From contig NZ_FOCV01000008.1 in assembly GCF_900110205.1 (NCBI RefSeq), positions 1 to 64,000 of the forward strand: a DNA stretch of 64,000 nucleotides, in the 5' to 3' direction. Shown here piece after piece: positions 48,230-56,438 of the stretch. Source of the DNA: Rhizobium tibeticum (GTDB taxonomy: Bacteria > Pseudomonadota > Alphaproteobacteria > Rhizobiales > Rhizobiaceae). The translations under genes were made by a program, and so were the position numbers. The notes below the pieces were generated by a model, which saw nothing but the letters and a program-made list of their open reading frames with translations, ran no database searches and was not told the DNA's origin. Numbering within the stretch: position 1 is the first letter of the stretch; the number at the start of each line of letters is the position of its first letter.

Positions 48230-50821
48230 ATGCTTGAAGACTATAGCAATTCCGGTGCATCGAGGCAATCGGACGGTAGTTTCGCCGCGCAGTATGCGGC
48301 CCGCCAGGGTGCTCCTTTGCCGCCGCCGAAGATGAGCGCCGCGCCGAAGTCGGACACGACGGAATTAACAGCCGACGTTGGTCAAATGCGTTTCGTGCAC
48401 GCAACCGACAACAACAGAGGCTGGGATGCGTATTTGGCCAGCAAGCGCAAGGCCGCTGCGGTTGGGACCTTGAGCGCTCCTGCATCGCCCATGCCCGCGC
48501 CGGCCGCTGCCAAGCCCGCCGCCGCGACTGCAAGCCCGGAAGCATTGGGCACCAGGACCGCGATAGCCTTCCTGAAGAAATTCGATCCTGACGGCTGGCA
48601 TAACTTGACCGCCATTCACCCGACAAGGACGTACACCGGCAAGGATGGCAAACCCCATGCGGAGGTGCGTGGCAAGACCTTTGCTCCGGGCCAATGGGAA
48701 GAGATGGAAGATTGGATCAACGCGCGCCAGGGCGAATGGAACCTCTATTTCAGTGTCAATGAGCCGAGGCCCCGCGCGCCGGACAAGAAATTGCGCGAGG
48801 AGGATATCGGAGCCATTCGCGCTCTATGCTGCGACGTCGATCCTGAGGACGGGGCCGACATACTTGATAGTGAAAGAGTGCGTCTCCGGCGACAGGTAGA
48901 CAACCTTGCGGCCGGGCCCGTCCCGCCAACATTCGCGATCGACAGCGGAAGCGGTGTGCAGTCGTTTTGGCAAATGCGTGAAAAGCTGGACCCAGCGGTG
49001 TGGGTGCAGCAAGCCAAGGACATCGGACGAGGCATCGCCCATGCGCTGGACGGCGACCCGGTGCAGGACATCTGCCGCGTTATGCGGTTGCCGGGCACTA
49101 CGAACATCCCGAACGCTATCAAGCTGTCCAAGGGCCGCGTTGCGAGAAAGTCTGAACTCCTTTTCACGAACCCGTCGCGCTACTCGCTGGCGGACGTCGA
49201 TAGCCAATACCCTGCCTATGCCGCCGCGGCGAAGGAAGACAAAAGCGGTGCCATTGCGGAGGCCGAACGCGATCTCGATCAAAGCCTGCTACACGCCGGT
49301 CGCTACGAGGATCTGCCGGCCGATCTTCAGGACAGGTTCAACGATGCCCGCGGGCACTTCAAGAAGTTGGCCAAGTTGTGGGACAGCGGCGAGCACAATG
49401 GCAACGACGATAGTTATTCGGGCGGCCGCTTTGCTCTTGCTGGCTGGCTTCGCTGGTTGACAGAAAAGGGCAGTGTCGAATTCGACGTCAACGACTACGC
49501 TCAACTACTTTGGGTATGGGACCATGCAGTTGGTCCGCACGACGATCGCGAGGCAAAACTATCCGAGCGCGAAATCGCTCGAGCATGGGGGAACGCGAAA
49601 CCCAAGGAGCATTTCTCGCCGATAGAAGATGATGAAGCCGAGATAGCTGCGCAGGATAAGCAACTCCCGCTCGACGCGCACGCTGACGGCACGCCAAACG
49701 CAGACAAGGCCAAGGCGACGACTGGACGGAAAAGGTTCGAGTTCATGTCGCTAGACGACATAGAGCGGGCGTTCTTGGTCGAACCGAAAGAGCCGCTGAT
49801 CGATGGATTGCTAGATCAAGGCACGCTCTCCGTCGTCTATGGCGCGTCGAATGTCGGGAAGACGTTCATTTGCCTGGATATGGCATGGGCCATCGCCCAA
49901 GGGCGGCAATGGGCAGGTCAGGCGACTAGAAAGACGGGCGTCCTCTACATCGCGGCAGAAGGCGGCACCGGCGTGCTCGGCCGCGTCCTGGCGCTCAACC
50001 AGATCCATGGCCGCCCCGGCGCCAAGGACTTCGTGCTTCTGCGGTCGAAACTCAATTTTTACAAATCAGACGCTGACGCGAAAGAACTGCTGACGGAAGC
50101 GCGAGCCTATGGCCTAGAAAATATCGGCCTGATCGTTGTGGACACTCTCGCTCGCAGCATGGACGGCGGCGACGAGAGCGCCACCAAAGACATGAGCGTT
50201 GTCGTCGGGCATCTGGACAATCTCAGGAAGGCGACCGGCGCCCATGTCATGCTCGTTCACCACAGCGGCAAGGACGAGACGAAGGGCGCTCGAGGAAGCT
50301 CGGCATTGCGCGCGGCGACCGATACGGAAATTGAATTGCGGAAGACCGACGAGGAAAGCGCAACCGGCGGCACCATCACCACGACAAAGCAGCGCGATAT
50401 GGACGGCAGTTTTTCACGCGCCTTCACGCTCGAAACCGTCAAGCTTGGCGGCGGTGATCACAGAGAGGCTTCCTCCTGCGTTGCCAGGGTATCGGCAGAG
50501 AAAGCACAGCGCGGGTCCGCACCGACTGAACCGCAACGCGAAGTCATGGCCGCGATGGCCGACATGGGCGACCCCGGCGAAGCCTTCAGCGTTCAGGATA
50601 TCCGCCAGGCTCTCGGCCCAAGCGTATCGGACAACACCGTACTTCAGCGATTGAAGCGGATGAAGACAGCGGGATTTGTCCGAAAGGACGCCCAAGGACG
50701 TTGGTCACTTAGGACAGATTGTCCGGACAAGAAGCCCGAGAACTGGTTCGAAAGCCACGAAGCAGAGCCGGAAAACAGCGCGACCACTGGCGATAAGCCA
50801 GAGGCGCCCGGTTCAGGTTAA
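48230..50821 (+). CDS. primase-helicase replication protein (AEP-like primase plus RepA-type ATPase)
   Basis: An 863-residue multidomain replication protein. Residues about 110-320 look like an archaeo-eukaryotic-type primase: D202xD204 in CCDVDPEDG, IDSGSGVQSFW (239-247), and D280 followed by ICRVMRLPGTTN. Residues about 500-720 form a RecA/RepA-like helicase: Walker A GASNVGKT (538-545), then IGLIVVDTLARSMDGGDES as Walker B, and MLVHHSGKDETKGARGSSAL. A C-terminal winged-helix (about 770-835, SVQDIRQALGPSVSDNTVLQRLKRM) could bind origin DNA. GAAAGG lies before the ATG at 48230. The adjoining iteron-like array supports an origin-specific initiator, as for P4 alpha or PICI Pri-Rep. Confidence 0.85.
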   Translation: MLEDYSNSGASRQSDGSFAAQYAARQGAPLPPPKMSAAPKSDTTELTADVGQMRFVHATDNNRGWDAYLASKRKAAAVGTLSAPASPMPAPAAAKPAAATASPEALGTRTAIAFLKKFDPDGWHNLTAIHPTRTYTGKDGKPHAEVRGKTFAPGQWEEMEDWINARQGEWNLYFSVNEPRPRAPDKKLREEDIGAIRALCCDVDPEDGADILDSERVRLRRQVDNLAAGPVPPTFAIDSGSGVQSFWQMREKLDPAVWVQQAKDIGRGIAHALDGDPVQDICRVMRLPGTTNIPNAIKLSKGRVARKSELLFTNPSRYSLADVDSQYPAYAAAAKEDKSGAIAEAERDLDQSLLHAGRYEDLPADLQDRFNDARGHFKKLAKLWDSGEHNGNDDSYSGGRFALAGWLRWLTEKGSVEFDVNDYAQLLWVWDHAVGPHDDREAKLSEREIARAWGNAKPKEHFSPIEDDEAEIAAQDKQLPLDAHADGTPNADKAKATTGRKRFEFMSLDDIERAFLVEPKEPLIDGLLDQGTLSVVYGASNVGKTFICLDMAWAIAQGRQWAGQATRKTGVLYIAAEGGTGVLGRVLALNQIHGRPGAKDFVLLRSKLNFYKSDADAKELLTEARAYGLENIGLIVVDTLARSMDGGDESATKDMSVVVGHLDNLRKATGAHVMLVHHSGKDETKGARGSSALRAATDTEIELRKTDEESATGGTITTTKQRDMDGSFSRAFTLETVKLGGGDHREASSCVARVSAEKAQRGSAPTEPQREVMAAMADMGDPGEAFSVQDIRQALGPSVSDNTVLQRLKRMKTAGFVRKDAQGRWSLRTDCPDKKPENWFESHEAEPENSATTGDKPEAPGSG

Positions 50822-51106
50822 TTAGGCATCGTGGGTCGCACGTGGTCGCATTCGCAAATCCAAGGAAAGACGCGTATGTTCAATGCTTTATGCCAAAAGT
50901 GGTCGCAGTGGTCGCGGACTGGTCGCAGTGGTCCCGACTGCAACGGGTTTTGGTGGTCGCCGTGGTCGCCGCCTTATAAGGCGACCACGCGACCAACCCG
51001 CGGCTCGGCCAGTGAAAGACAGCCTGATTTTTCCAATGGCTTGGGCTTGGGCATTGGCATCGCGCGAATACCTCAAACGCCTTGTAGGCGGATCGGCGGT
51101 TAGGAT
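50822..51106. repeat. iteron-like array, candidate replication origin
   Basis: GTGGTCGC occurs exactly at 50842, 50899, 50908, 50953 and 50962, and inverted (GCGACCAC) at 50981. One-mismatch copies start near 50832, 50919 and 50928, with an inverted one at 50989. Neighbouring copies are often 9 bases apart. At 50962-50988 a perfect 9-bp dyad (GTGGTCGCC / GGCGACCAC) brackets GCCTTATAA. The array follows the primase-helicase stop directly, which fits an iteron origin; an operator for the following gene is the alternative. No gene is supported in the stretch. Confidence 0.7.
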
Positions 51107-51628
51107 ATGGCGACGGTCCAACAACGCCACCAGGCGCGCGGCGCGATCCTGCACTGGCACCGGAGCCTCCGTTCTTCACGCCCCAAGTGCGGGGCCAAAC
51201 GAAAGCATGACGGGCAGCCGTGTCAGCAACTCGCCATGAGCAACGGTCGGTGCGCATATCATGGCGGTCGAACTCCCAAGGGTGACGAGTGGCATAAGCC
51301 GAGATGGCCGAACGGCGACGCGTCCAACGCTGAAAAGCGGCTGCAACGCAAACTGCGCGATTTGGAACGGGCAAAACGGAAGCGCGACGCTCGCCTTGCC
51401 AGAATGACGCCCGAAGAGCGCGATCGAAGCGCGGCCAAGAGCCGAGCCGCCAGGCCGCGCCCGGCCAAGGAGCGCGCGGCCGATCGCGCAGCCAGAAAAG
51501 AGGCCGCGAAGACGCGCGCCCTACTTGCCGAAGAGCGACCGCGAGATCCTGCACTCGTTGAAATCGACCGCCAGATTGCAGAACTGGAGCGACGCGCGGC
51601 GTCCCTCCTTTTCGATATATTTGATTGA
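51107..51628 (+). CDS. HGG-motif phage-type protein (173 aa)
   Basis: An N-terminal Cys/His module CGAKRKHDGQPCQQLAMSNG and RCAYHGGRTPKG fits the HGGxST-type domain found in phage genes, often near terminase genes. The rest is a long, highly basic Arg/Lys/Ala-rich helical region ending in a coil-like tail (EIDRQIAELERRAASLLFDIF). It could bind DNA or RNA. The start at 51107 lies at the end of the iteron-like region. Confidence 0.7.
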   Translation: MATVQQRHQARGAILHWHRSLRSSRPKCGAKRKHDGQPCQQLAMSNGRCAYHGGRTPKGDEWHKPRWPNGDASNAEKRLQRKLRDLERAKRKRDARLARMTPEERDRSAAKSRAARPRPAKERAADRAARKEAAKTRALLAEERPRDPALVEIDRQIAELERRAASLLFDIFD

Positions 51629-51637
51629 GGTAACGCC

Positions 51638-51937
51638 ATGACAGACAAACGGAACGTCGCGGACATTCAACGCGACTTACTGACCAGAATTCACACTGAA
51701 GGCGTCCAAGCGGCGTATGAGGCAAGCCTAGCGGTCGCCCGCGATCCTAAAGCCCCCGCTCCGGCTCGAGCGACGGCATCGGCCACATTGTTCCGCGTCG
51801 CAGGTTATTTCGACCGCCAGGAACGCGACCAAGCAAAAGAACCTCACGAGATGACTGCCAGCGAGTTGCACGACGAGATCGCTCGCTTGGCGCGCCGGTC
51901 ACAAGACAAAGGCGCCGATGAAGATGTTTTTGGCTAA
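51638..51937 (+). CDS. small phage-type protein (99 aa), partner of the HGG gene
   Basis: Mostly helical and acidic: DIQRDLLTRIHTEGVQAAYE, PARATASATLFRVAGYFDRQ, PHEMTASELHDEIARLARR. It resembles small proteins I associate with phage genes just upstream of terminase, but I cannot name it with certainty. It starts 9 bases after the HGG gene, so the two are probably co-expressed. No terminase large subunit follows; the next genes are on the other strand. Confidence 0.6.
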   Translation: MTDKRNVADIQRDLLTRIHTEGVQAAYEASLAVARDPKAPAPARATASATLFRVAGYFDRQERDQAKEPHEMTASELHDEIARLARRSQDKGADEDVFG

Positions 51938-52182
51938 GCGCGCCGAAGGGGCACCACGTTGCCGCCGTATAGGTCGACGCCATACGAGGGACGAGCCGGG
52001 GCGGTGCTCTGATATGGGTTGAGCTCGTTGCGAAGAGCGTCCGCGCTCTCGCTTATCTGATCAAGCAGCCCAAAAATTCGGGTGCTCGTTTCGGTGGGCA
52101 AATTACAGGCCCGGATTTGGTCAGTAAGAAGTTTCGTCACACGGGTGATGTAATGCGCGCGCTGATCGGCGGGTAGAACCAT
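51934..52182 (-). CDS. small element protein of unknown function (82 aa)
   Basis: Helical N-terminal two thirds (HYITRVTKLLTDQIRACNL and IFGLLDQISESADALRNEL), then a Pro-rich tail. Its 3' end overlaps the convergent gene at 51938 by 4 bases. No family recognised. Confidence 0.55.
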   Translation of the reverse strand: MVLPADQRAHYITRVTKLLTDQIRACNLPTETSTRIFGLLDQISESADALRNELNPYQSTAPARPSYGVDLYGGNVVPLRRA

Positions 52183-52253
52183 GTCGTCGGTCTCATGTGT
52201 CGGTCGGAGTTATTGTTGGATCTGCGAAAGATACTCTCGACCGCGCGGGGTCG

Positions 52254-52535
52254 CTAGGGCTTTCGTCTCCCTCTGCGAAGCAACACTTGTTCCAACGCCC
52301 ATTTCCGCGCATCCGTTTCAGTCAGCCGCGGACGTGGCTTAGCGGCTTCGGCTTTTGCGGCGATCCGTGCTTTCTCGGCTTCGATGTAGCTCGCCAAATC
52401 CGCCTCGTCGATCAAGACGGGGCGCCCCGGCAAATAAGCGAGCTTCCCCGCCAGGCGCAGACGCTTAATTTTCTCCCGGCTGCAGCGAAGAATGGCGGCG
52501 ACTTCCGGCTCGGTCAAAAACCGTTGTTGTGTCAC
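52254..52535 (-). CDS. excisionase-like helix-turn-helix protein (93 aa)
   Basis: FLTEPEVAAILRCSREKIKRLRLAGKLAYLPGRPVLI is a MerR/Xis-type helix-turn-helix and wing, with DEADLASYIEAEKARI following. The C-terminus is basic. Its ATG overlaps the serine recombinase stop as ATGA, so the two are made together. It may be the directionality factor for that recombinase or for the integrase. Confidence 0.8.
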   Translation of the reverse strand: MTQQRFLTEPEVAAILRCSREKIKRLRLAGKLAYLPGRPVLIDEADLASYIEAEKARIAAKAEAAKPRPRLTETDARKWALEQVLLRRGRRKP

Positions 52536-53161
52536 GCTGCTCTCTCGCTTTCCTTGAGCCGCTTGGACAGTCGGAGCAGCGTGGACCGCGAGCAGCCTGT
52601 CGCCTTTACGATGTCATTCCAGCTCGCTTTGGCCTTCAACATTCGGGTGATGGCAGCGTTTCGGTCAGCGTCTTCCGGGCGGCCCTTGTAGCGCCCTGTA
52701 GCCTTCGCCTTTTCGATCCCCTGCGCCTGCCGGCGTCGTCTGTCTTCGTAGTCCTTCCTCGCGATCGCCGCGAGCATGTCGAGCATCATGGAGTTGATCG
52801 CGCGGAACATGCGGCCGGTGAACGGGTCGTCGCTATTCGTCAGCATTGCGTGCGAGGTGGGCAGATCCAGTGCAACGATGCGCACCTGGCGGCCATCGAT
52901 CTCGCGTTTAAGCGCCTCCCAATCAGCCTCATTAAGTCGGCTTAGGCGGTCCACTTGCTCTATCAGCAGCGTGTCATTGGGGCTGCAGTCGCTGAGCAAT
53001 CGGAAGAGTTCCGGCCGCTTCAGAGAGGCACCGCTTTCATTCTCGACGTAGTACGCGGCGATCGGAAAACCTTTCTCTTTGGCGAAGTCCTCGAGTTGAG
53101 CCTTTGCGCGCAGAGCATCCTGTTCCTTTGTACTCGCGCGGAGGTACGCCCGTATAAACAT
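52532..53161 (-). CDS. serine recombinase, resolvase/invertase family
   Basis: A 209-residue small serine recombinase. The N-terminal catalytic domain begins MFIRAYLRASTKEQDALRA with the nucleophile Ser10. It continues LIEQVDRLSRL, with Arg residues of the active site, a long E-helix (RMFRAINSMMLDMLAAIARKDYEDRRRRQ), and a C-terminal helix-turn-helix (ATGCSRSTLLRLSKRL). The start at 53161 puts GAGGGG at good spacing; 53167 is close. It is a second recombinase in the element besides the tyrosine integrase. Confidence 0.9.
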   Translation of the reverse strand: MFIRAYLRASTKEQDALRAKAQLEDFAKEKGFPIAAYYVENESGASLKRPELFRLLSDCSPNDTLLIEQVDRLSRLNEADWEALKREIDGRQVRIVALDLPTSHAMLTNSDDPFTGRMFRAINSMMLDMLAAIARKDYEDRRRRQAQGIEKAKATGRYKGRPEDADRNAAITRMLKAKASWNDIVKATGCSRSTLLRLSKRLKESERAA

Positions 53162-53290
53162 GTCCATTCCCCTCGTAGTTCGATTTGGATGGTTCGTTTG
53201 CATCCGGTTCGTTTTGGGTGGTTTCAGTGATGATTTCGGCGGCGGTTCTATGGGGTAACAAGGGGTTTCCTTGAGGTAGACCCAAAAGAA

Positions 53291-53524
53291 CTAGCCAGCC
53301 CTCAAGGCCAGCTTGCATCTCTCGCGGACGTCGAAGTGTTCGGTGTAAAGCGCCAGTACCTCGAGTTCGTCGCACCAGTCCGCAAGTTCGTCCGCGTCGC
53401 ATTGCGCTTTTGCGAGCTCCATTGCCGCCAAGGCGCGCTTCAGCAATGCAAGTTCCCTTTCGTGCGGCGTTCTGGACGCGCTCTTGCGTGAGCGGTATTC
53501 GGCGAGATCGATAACGTTGTTCAT
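53291..53524 (-). CDS. small element protein of unknown function (77 aa)
   Basis: A helical, charged protein (MNNVIDLAEYRSRKSASRT, then LLKRALAAMELAKAQCDAD). AGAGGG precedes the ATG. It heads the minus-strand block containing the recombinase and could be a regulator of that block. The direct repeats at 53566-53607 lie just upstream. Confidence 0.6.
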   Translation of the reverse strand: MNNVIDLAEYRSRKSASRTPHERELALLKRALAAMELAKAQCDADELADWCDELEVLALYTEHFDVRERCKLALRAG

Positions 53525-53933
53525 AGCAGCCCTCTGTGAAGCGGTGAGTGCTGCTAGATTCTTTTACGTGGTTCGTTAAGTCAAGCATTATCTTCACACG
53601 TGGTTCGAATATATTTAATAACATGCCTAACTCGCAAGAAACGCGTCGGTCAATGTTGCGTATTGTCTGCCAATGTTGGCCAACAAAGCGGACACAACCA
53701 ACAAACATACTTTCAACTTTCTCCAGTTTCGCCGACAGCGCGTCTGGACATACTCCAAAACCGGGGGTCGCCCCCTGGCATAGTCCAAATTTATTCCTAA
53801 AAAGCAGCAACCGCCGCCGACACAAAATTGCGCCACGCTGGAACTTTTGACCGCACTATCTGGGAGATTTGTTCGACTTTGCGTGCGTCGTTTCTGTTTG
53901 AGACGAACAAACCGGACGACCATTATTCAGTGC
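53525..53933. promoter_or_regulatory. divergent control region upstream of the ejection-type operon
   Basis: About 409 bases with no supported gene between a minus-strand block and the plus-strand block. Direct repeats of ACGTGGTTCG sit at 53566-53575 and 53598-53607, with start points 32 bases apart (about three helical turns). A TATATT lies after the second repeat and could be a -10 box. The layout fits a shared regulator of both blocks. Confidence 0.5.
53566..53607. repeat. direct repeat ACGTGGTTCG, two copies
   Basis: Two identical 10-base copies spaced by 22 bases. Probable operator sites for a regulator of the divergent blocks; the binding protein is unknown. Confidence 0.55.
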
Positions 53934-54461
53934 ATGACGATCTGGACGCACCACAGCGAAGATTACGACGGCTTGCCGCCCGACAACATCGTGATAGGCG
54001 CTGGCGAGACGGAGCTCGATTACTCCGTCAACATGCTGCAAACCTATCTCGGCCACGTTGCTCGGGGCGATGACGTCGCGTGGAACGCGTCCCACGCCGC
54101 GCTCTTTCTCCAGACCGGAATATCCCGTCGCGCGCCGCGTATCACAGAAGGCCAGCGCGACCGGCTGCTTGAAGCTCTGATCCTTGCGCGCCCGGCAATC
54201 CTCGCCCTTTTCCCGAGCCCAGGCGAACGGGAGTTGGCGTCACGGGGCGTCGATGCAATGGCCGGCCTGATCTTTTACTGGAATGAAGACGACGCGCAGC
54301 GCAGCGCTCGGCACAAGCATGTCTATCTCGACATGCGGGCATATGCGCGCCGCCTGCGAAACGCCTGTCACAACCACTGCCTGCTTAACGAGATCCGCGA
54401 ACGCGCCGTTGAACGCCGGAGCGAACTTGTCGCGGACATGCTCCGGAAGGCAGCGGCATGA
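53934..54461 (+). CDS. element protein of unknown function (175 aa), first of the ejection-type operon
   Basis: I do not recognise it. It begins MTIWTHHSEDYDGLPPDNIV and has helical stretches (ITEGQRDRLLEALILARPAILALF, HVYLDMRAYARRLRNACHNH). The ATG at 53934 is chosen over an extension to 53847 that looks less protein-like. It is joined to the next gene by an ATGA overlap. As the first gene before two virion-like proteins, it may be a small ejection or assembly factor; that is inference. Confidence 0.6.
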   Translation: MTIWTHHSEDYDGLPPDNIVIGAGETELDYSVNMLQTYLGHVARGDDVAWNASHAALFLQTGISRRAPRITEGQRDRLLEALILARPAILALFPSPGERELASRGVDAMAGLIFYWNEDDAQRSARHKHVYLDMRAYARRLRNACHNHCLLNEIRERAVERRSELVADMLRKAAA

Positions 54462-54925
54462 CGATGGACGCGCCAACTACCGCCCGCCGCCTCGTCGAAA
54501 CGGCAATCGCGCATTTTCGCTCCGCTCTGACGGCAGAGAACGCAGTCGTTCCGGCAATTCGCGCGCTCGACGATCTGGTGACGGCGGCGGTCGCTTGGCC
54601 CGATCTCGGCGACCACGAACCCGGATTGGCGGCCAGGGTAAGCGAGCTCGCGTTCGCGATAGCGCCGCGCGTCGCTGAAGGCGTTGCCGGCGCGATTGCC
54701 GCAGATCGCGTCTATTTTGGCCTGGCCGCCGGGGCTGCATTGCTGACAGCCAAACCGGACAACCTGCACGCCGATCGAATTCTGCACGCCGGGCTTATAG
54801 CCGCTGAACTTAGGGCTGCCGTCTGCCGCTCTGAACTCAAACGTCGGAATGATCCCCTCGGGCGTGCTGTCACCGCGCAGCGCGCATGGGAAGCGCCGGC
54901 AGACCACAACGTTTCACTCCAGTAA
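54458..54925 (+). CDS. element protein of unknown function (155 aa), second of the ejection-type operon
   Basis: An Ala-rich, probably helical protein (VETAIAHFRSALTAENAVVPAIRALDD, AAELRAAVCRSELKRRNDPL). Several hydrophobic stretches (VAEGVAGAIAADRVYFGLAAGAALL) could associate with membranes. The start overlaps the previous stop as ATGA, and the next gene starts 10 bases after its stop. Confidence 0.6.
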   Translation: MTMDAPTTARRLVETAIAHFRSALTAENAVVPAIRALDDLVTAAVAWPDLGDHEPGLAARVSELAFAIAPRVAEGVAGAIAADRVYFGLAAGAALLTAKPDNLHADRILHAGLIAAELRAAVCRSELKRRNDPLGRAVTAQRAWEAPADHNVSLQ

Positions 54926-54935
54926 GGCGCCCCCG

Positions 54936-56438
54936 ATGTCATCCATTGTCGCCAATCGCTACTACAACAATCCGGAAATCGGCCAGGCATTCAGTTCGCT
55001 GGCGACCCTTTTCGCTCCGCCTAGCGGCAGCGACCTTGCGGGATACGCAGCGGCCGGCGCAAAGCGCGCGGAAGCGGCGCGGCTAGCCGAGCTTTTCGAC
55101 TACTCCAAGAACCCGAATTTCAACCAGACCGTCTTTGACCGCATGGGTGTGGGCGCGGGCGCATATGCACCGAGCCAGTCCTACTACAGCGTGGATCAAG
55201 GCAACGCGACGACCCGGCGCGGCCAGGATATCGCGGCGCAAACGTCGACGGCAAACAACGCAGCAGACAACGCGCGCGCTCTCCAGACGAGCGCCATGGA
55301 CAATCAGCGCTCGGCGATCGCGTCGCTTTACGGCCCGCTGAGCGAAGGACAGGTAAGGCCCGCCGTGCCGGCCGATATCGCCGCTCACGTCGGTCTGCCA
55401 GCGATCGACGAGGCCAAGGGAGCGGCCAAGCCCCTCACGACGGACGAATGGCAGGCTCAAAACGCGGAGCGTCTGCGCCAGTCGGGCGCCATTGGCGACC
55501 AGCAGTTGCTTGATGCGATCATGGGCAAGGAGACGCCCGTCCAGGCAGTTGGGCCGGATGGGAAGACGCCGGTCTTCATGACGCCTGGCGCCGCCACCCG
55601 TACCGGCGCACAGCCTTACGACCAGTCTGCCGACAAGTCGCTTGTCGAGGGCACGGCGCTTGTGAACGGCAAGACGATGCAGGTTTTCCGCCGCCCGAAC
55701 GAAAGCATTTATCGCACTGCCGACGGCCAGCCGATCCCCACAGACATTCAGGTTTTCGACAAGGCGCGGCCCGTCGGCACGAGCGACCAGATCGGCATGA
55801 AACAGAGCGAGTTCACGCAGAAAAACGCGATGTTCTACAATCGCGCCGCATCTGCCGCCGCGAACCTCGAGGATCTGCAAAACAACAAGGGTTATGCGCC
55901 GGGCGCCGCCGACTACGAATTGATGCTCGGCAAGACCGGCGATGTCCTGCCGCTCTCCCTGTCGAATAACCTCGTCTCTCCCGAGGGGCGGCAGTTCTAC
56001 AATTCCGCCATGAACTTCATGCTGTCCGTGCTGCGGCCAGATACGGGCGCGGCATTCGGGCGCGAGGAATTCCAGAACTACGCTCGCGTGTTCATTCCGC
56101 TGCCGGGCGACGATCCGCAGACAATCGCCGACAAGAAGGTTGCGCGCGACACCGCCTTGGCAGCCTTGCAAGGTTCGTCCGCGGGCGCTGCCGATCAGAT
56201 TACCCGCATCATGCAGGCGAACGGCGTTCCGGTCCCACCGGAGATGCTGGCGCACATGCAGGCTGCACAGGCGAATGCGCCGACACAATCCGTACAGCAG
56301 TCCGCTCAGCCGCAGAGCTCGGCACAACCTTCAGGCGATCCGTTGGCCTCTGCACGGGCCGCGATCGCGAAGGGGGCGCCTCGCGACAAAGTTATTCAGC
56401 GCCTGATCGATAACGGCATTGATCCGAAAGGTCTCTAA
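54936..56438 (+). CDS. probable phage internal-virion/DNA-ejection-type protein (500 aa)
   Basis: A largely helical, Ala/Gln-rich protein. The section FMLSVLRPDTGAAFGREEF, then NYARVFIPLPGDDPQTIADKK, matches a pattern I associate with large internal proteins of podovirus-like prophages; this is from memory, not a search. The N-terminal 110 residues are low in hydrophobicity and rich in Ala/Asn/Gln. The C-terminal region (about 430-470) is Gln/Ser/Pro-rich and probably disordered. It has AAGGCG upstream and is followed without a gap by the next gene. Confidence 0.65.
   Translation: MSSIVANRYYNNPEIGQAFSSLATLFAPPSGSDLAGYAAAGAKRAEAARLAELFDYSKNPNFNQTVFDRMGVGAGAYAPSQSYYSVDQGNATTRRGQDIAAQTSTANNAADNARALQTSAMDNQRSAIASLYGPLSEGQVRPAVPADIAAHVGLPAIDEAKGAAKPLTTDEWQAQNAERLRQSGAIGDQQLLDAIMGKETPVQAVGPDGKTPVFMTPGAATRTGAQPYDQSADKSLVEGTALVNGKTMQVFRRPNESIYRTADGQPIPTDIQVFDKARPVGTSDQIGMKQSEFTQKNAMFYNRAASAAANLEDLQNNKGYAPGAADYELMLGKTGDVLPLSLSNNLVSPEGRQFYNSAMNFMLSVLRPDTGAAFGREEFQNYARVFIPLPGDDPQTIADKKVARDTALAALQGSSAGAADQITRIMQANGVPVPPEMLAHMQAAQANAPTQSVQQSAQPQSSAQPSGDPLASARAAIAKGAPRDKVIQRLIDNGIDPKGL

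Noticed and set aside
50832-50996. A possible CRISPR array
   Set aside because: Repeat units are 8-9 bases with irregular 1-40 base spacing and mixed orientation; CRISPR repeats are longer with uniform spacers, and no cas gene is present.
50831-51103. A 90-residue plus-strand reading frame rich in Trp-Ser pairs (WSQWS, WSPWS)
   Set aside because: The repeats come from translating the GTGGTCGC iteron-like array; there is no ribosome binding site and the composition is not protein-like.
53548-53923. Overlapping reading frames of about 65-100 residues in the control region
   Set aside because: They overlap on both strands, lack binding sites and cover the direct repeats and probable promoter.
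55083-56327. A 414-residue minus-strand reading frame
   Set aside because: It is antisense to the 500-residue ejection-type protein, is Arg/Leu-rich without family features, and conflicts with the coupled plus-strand operon.
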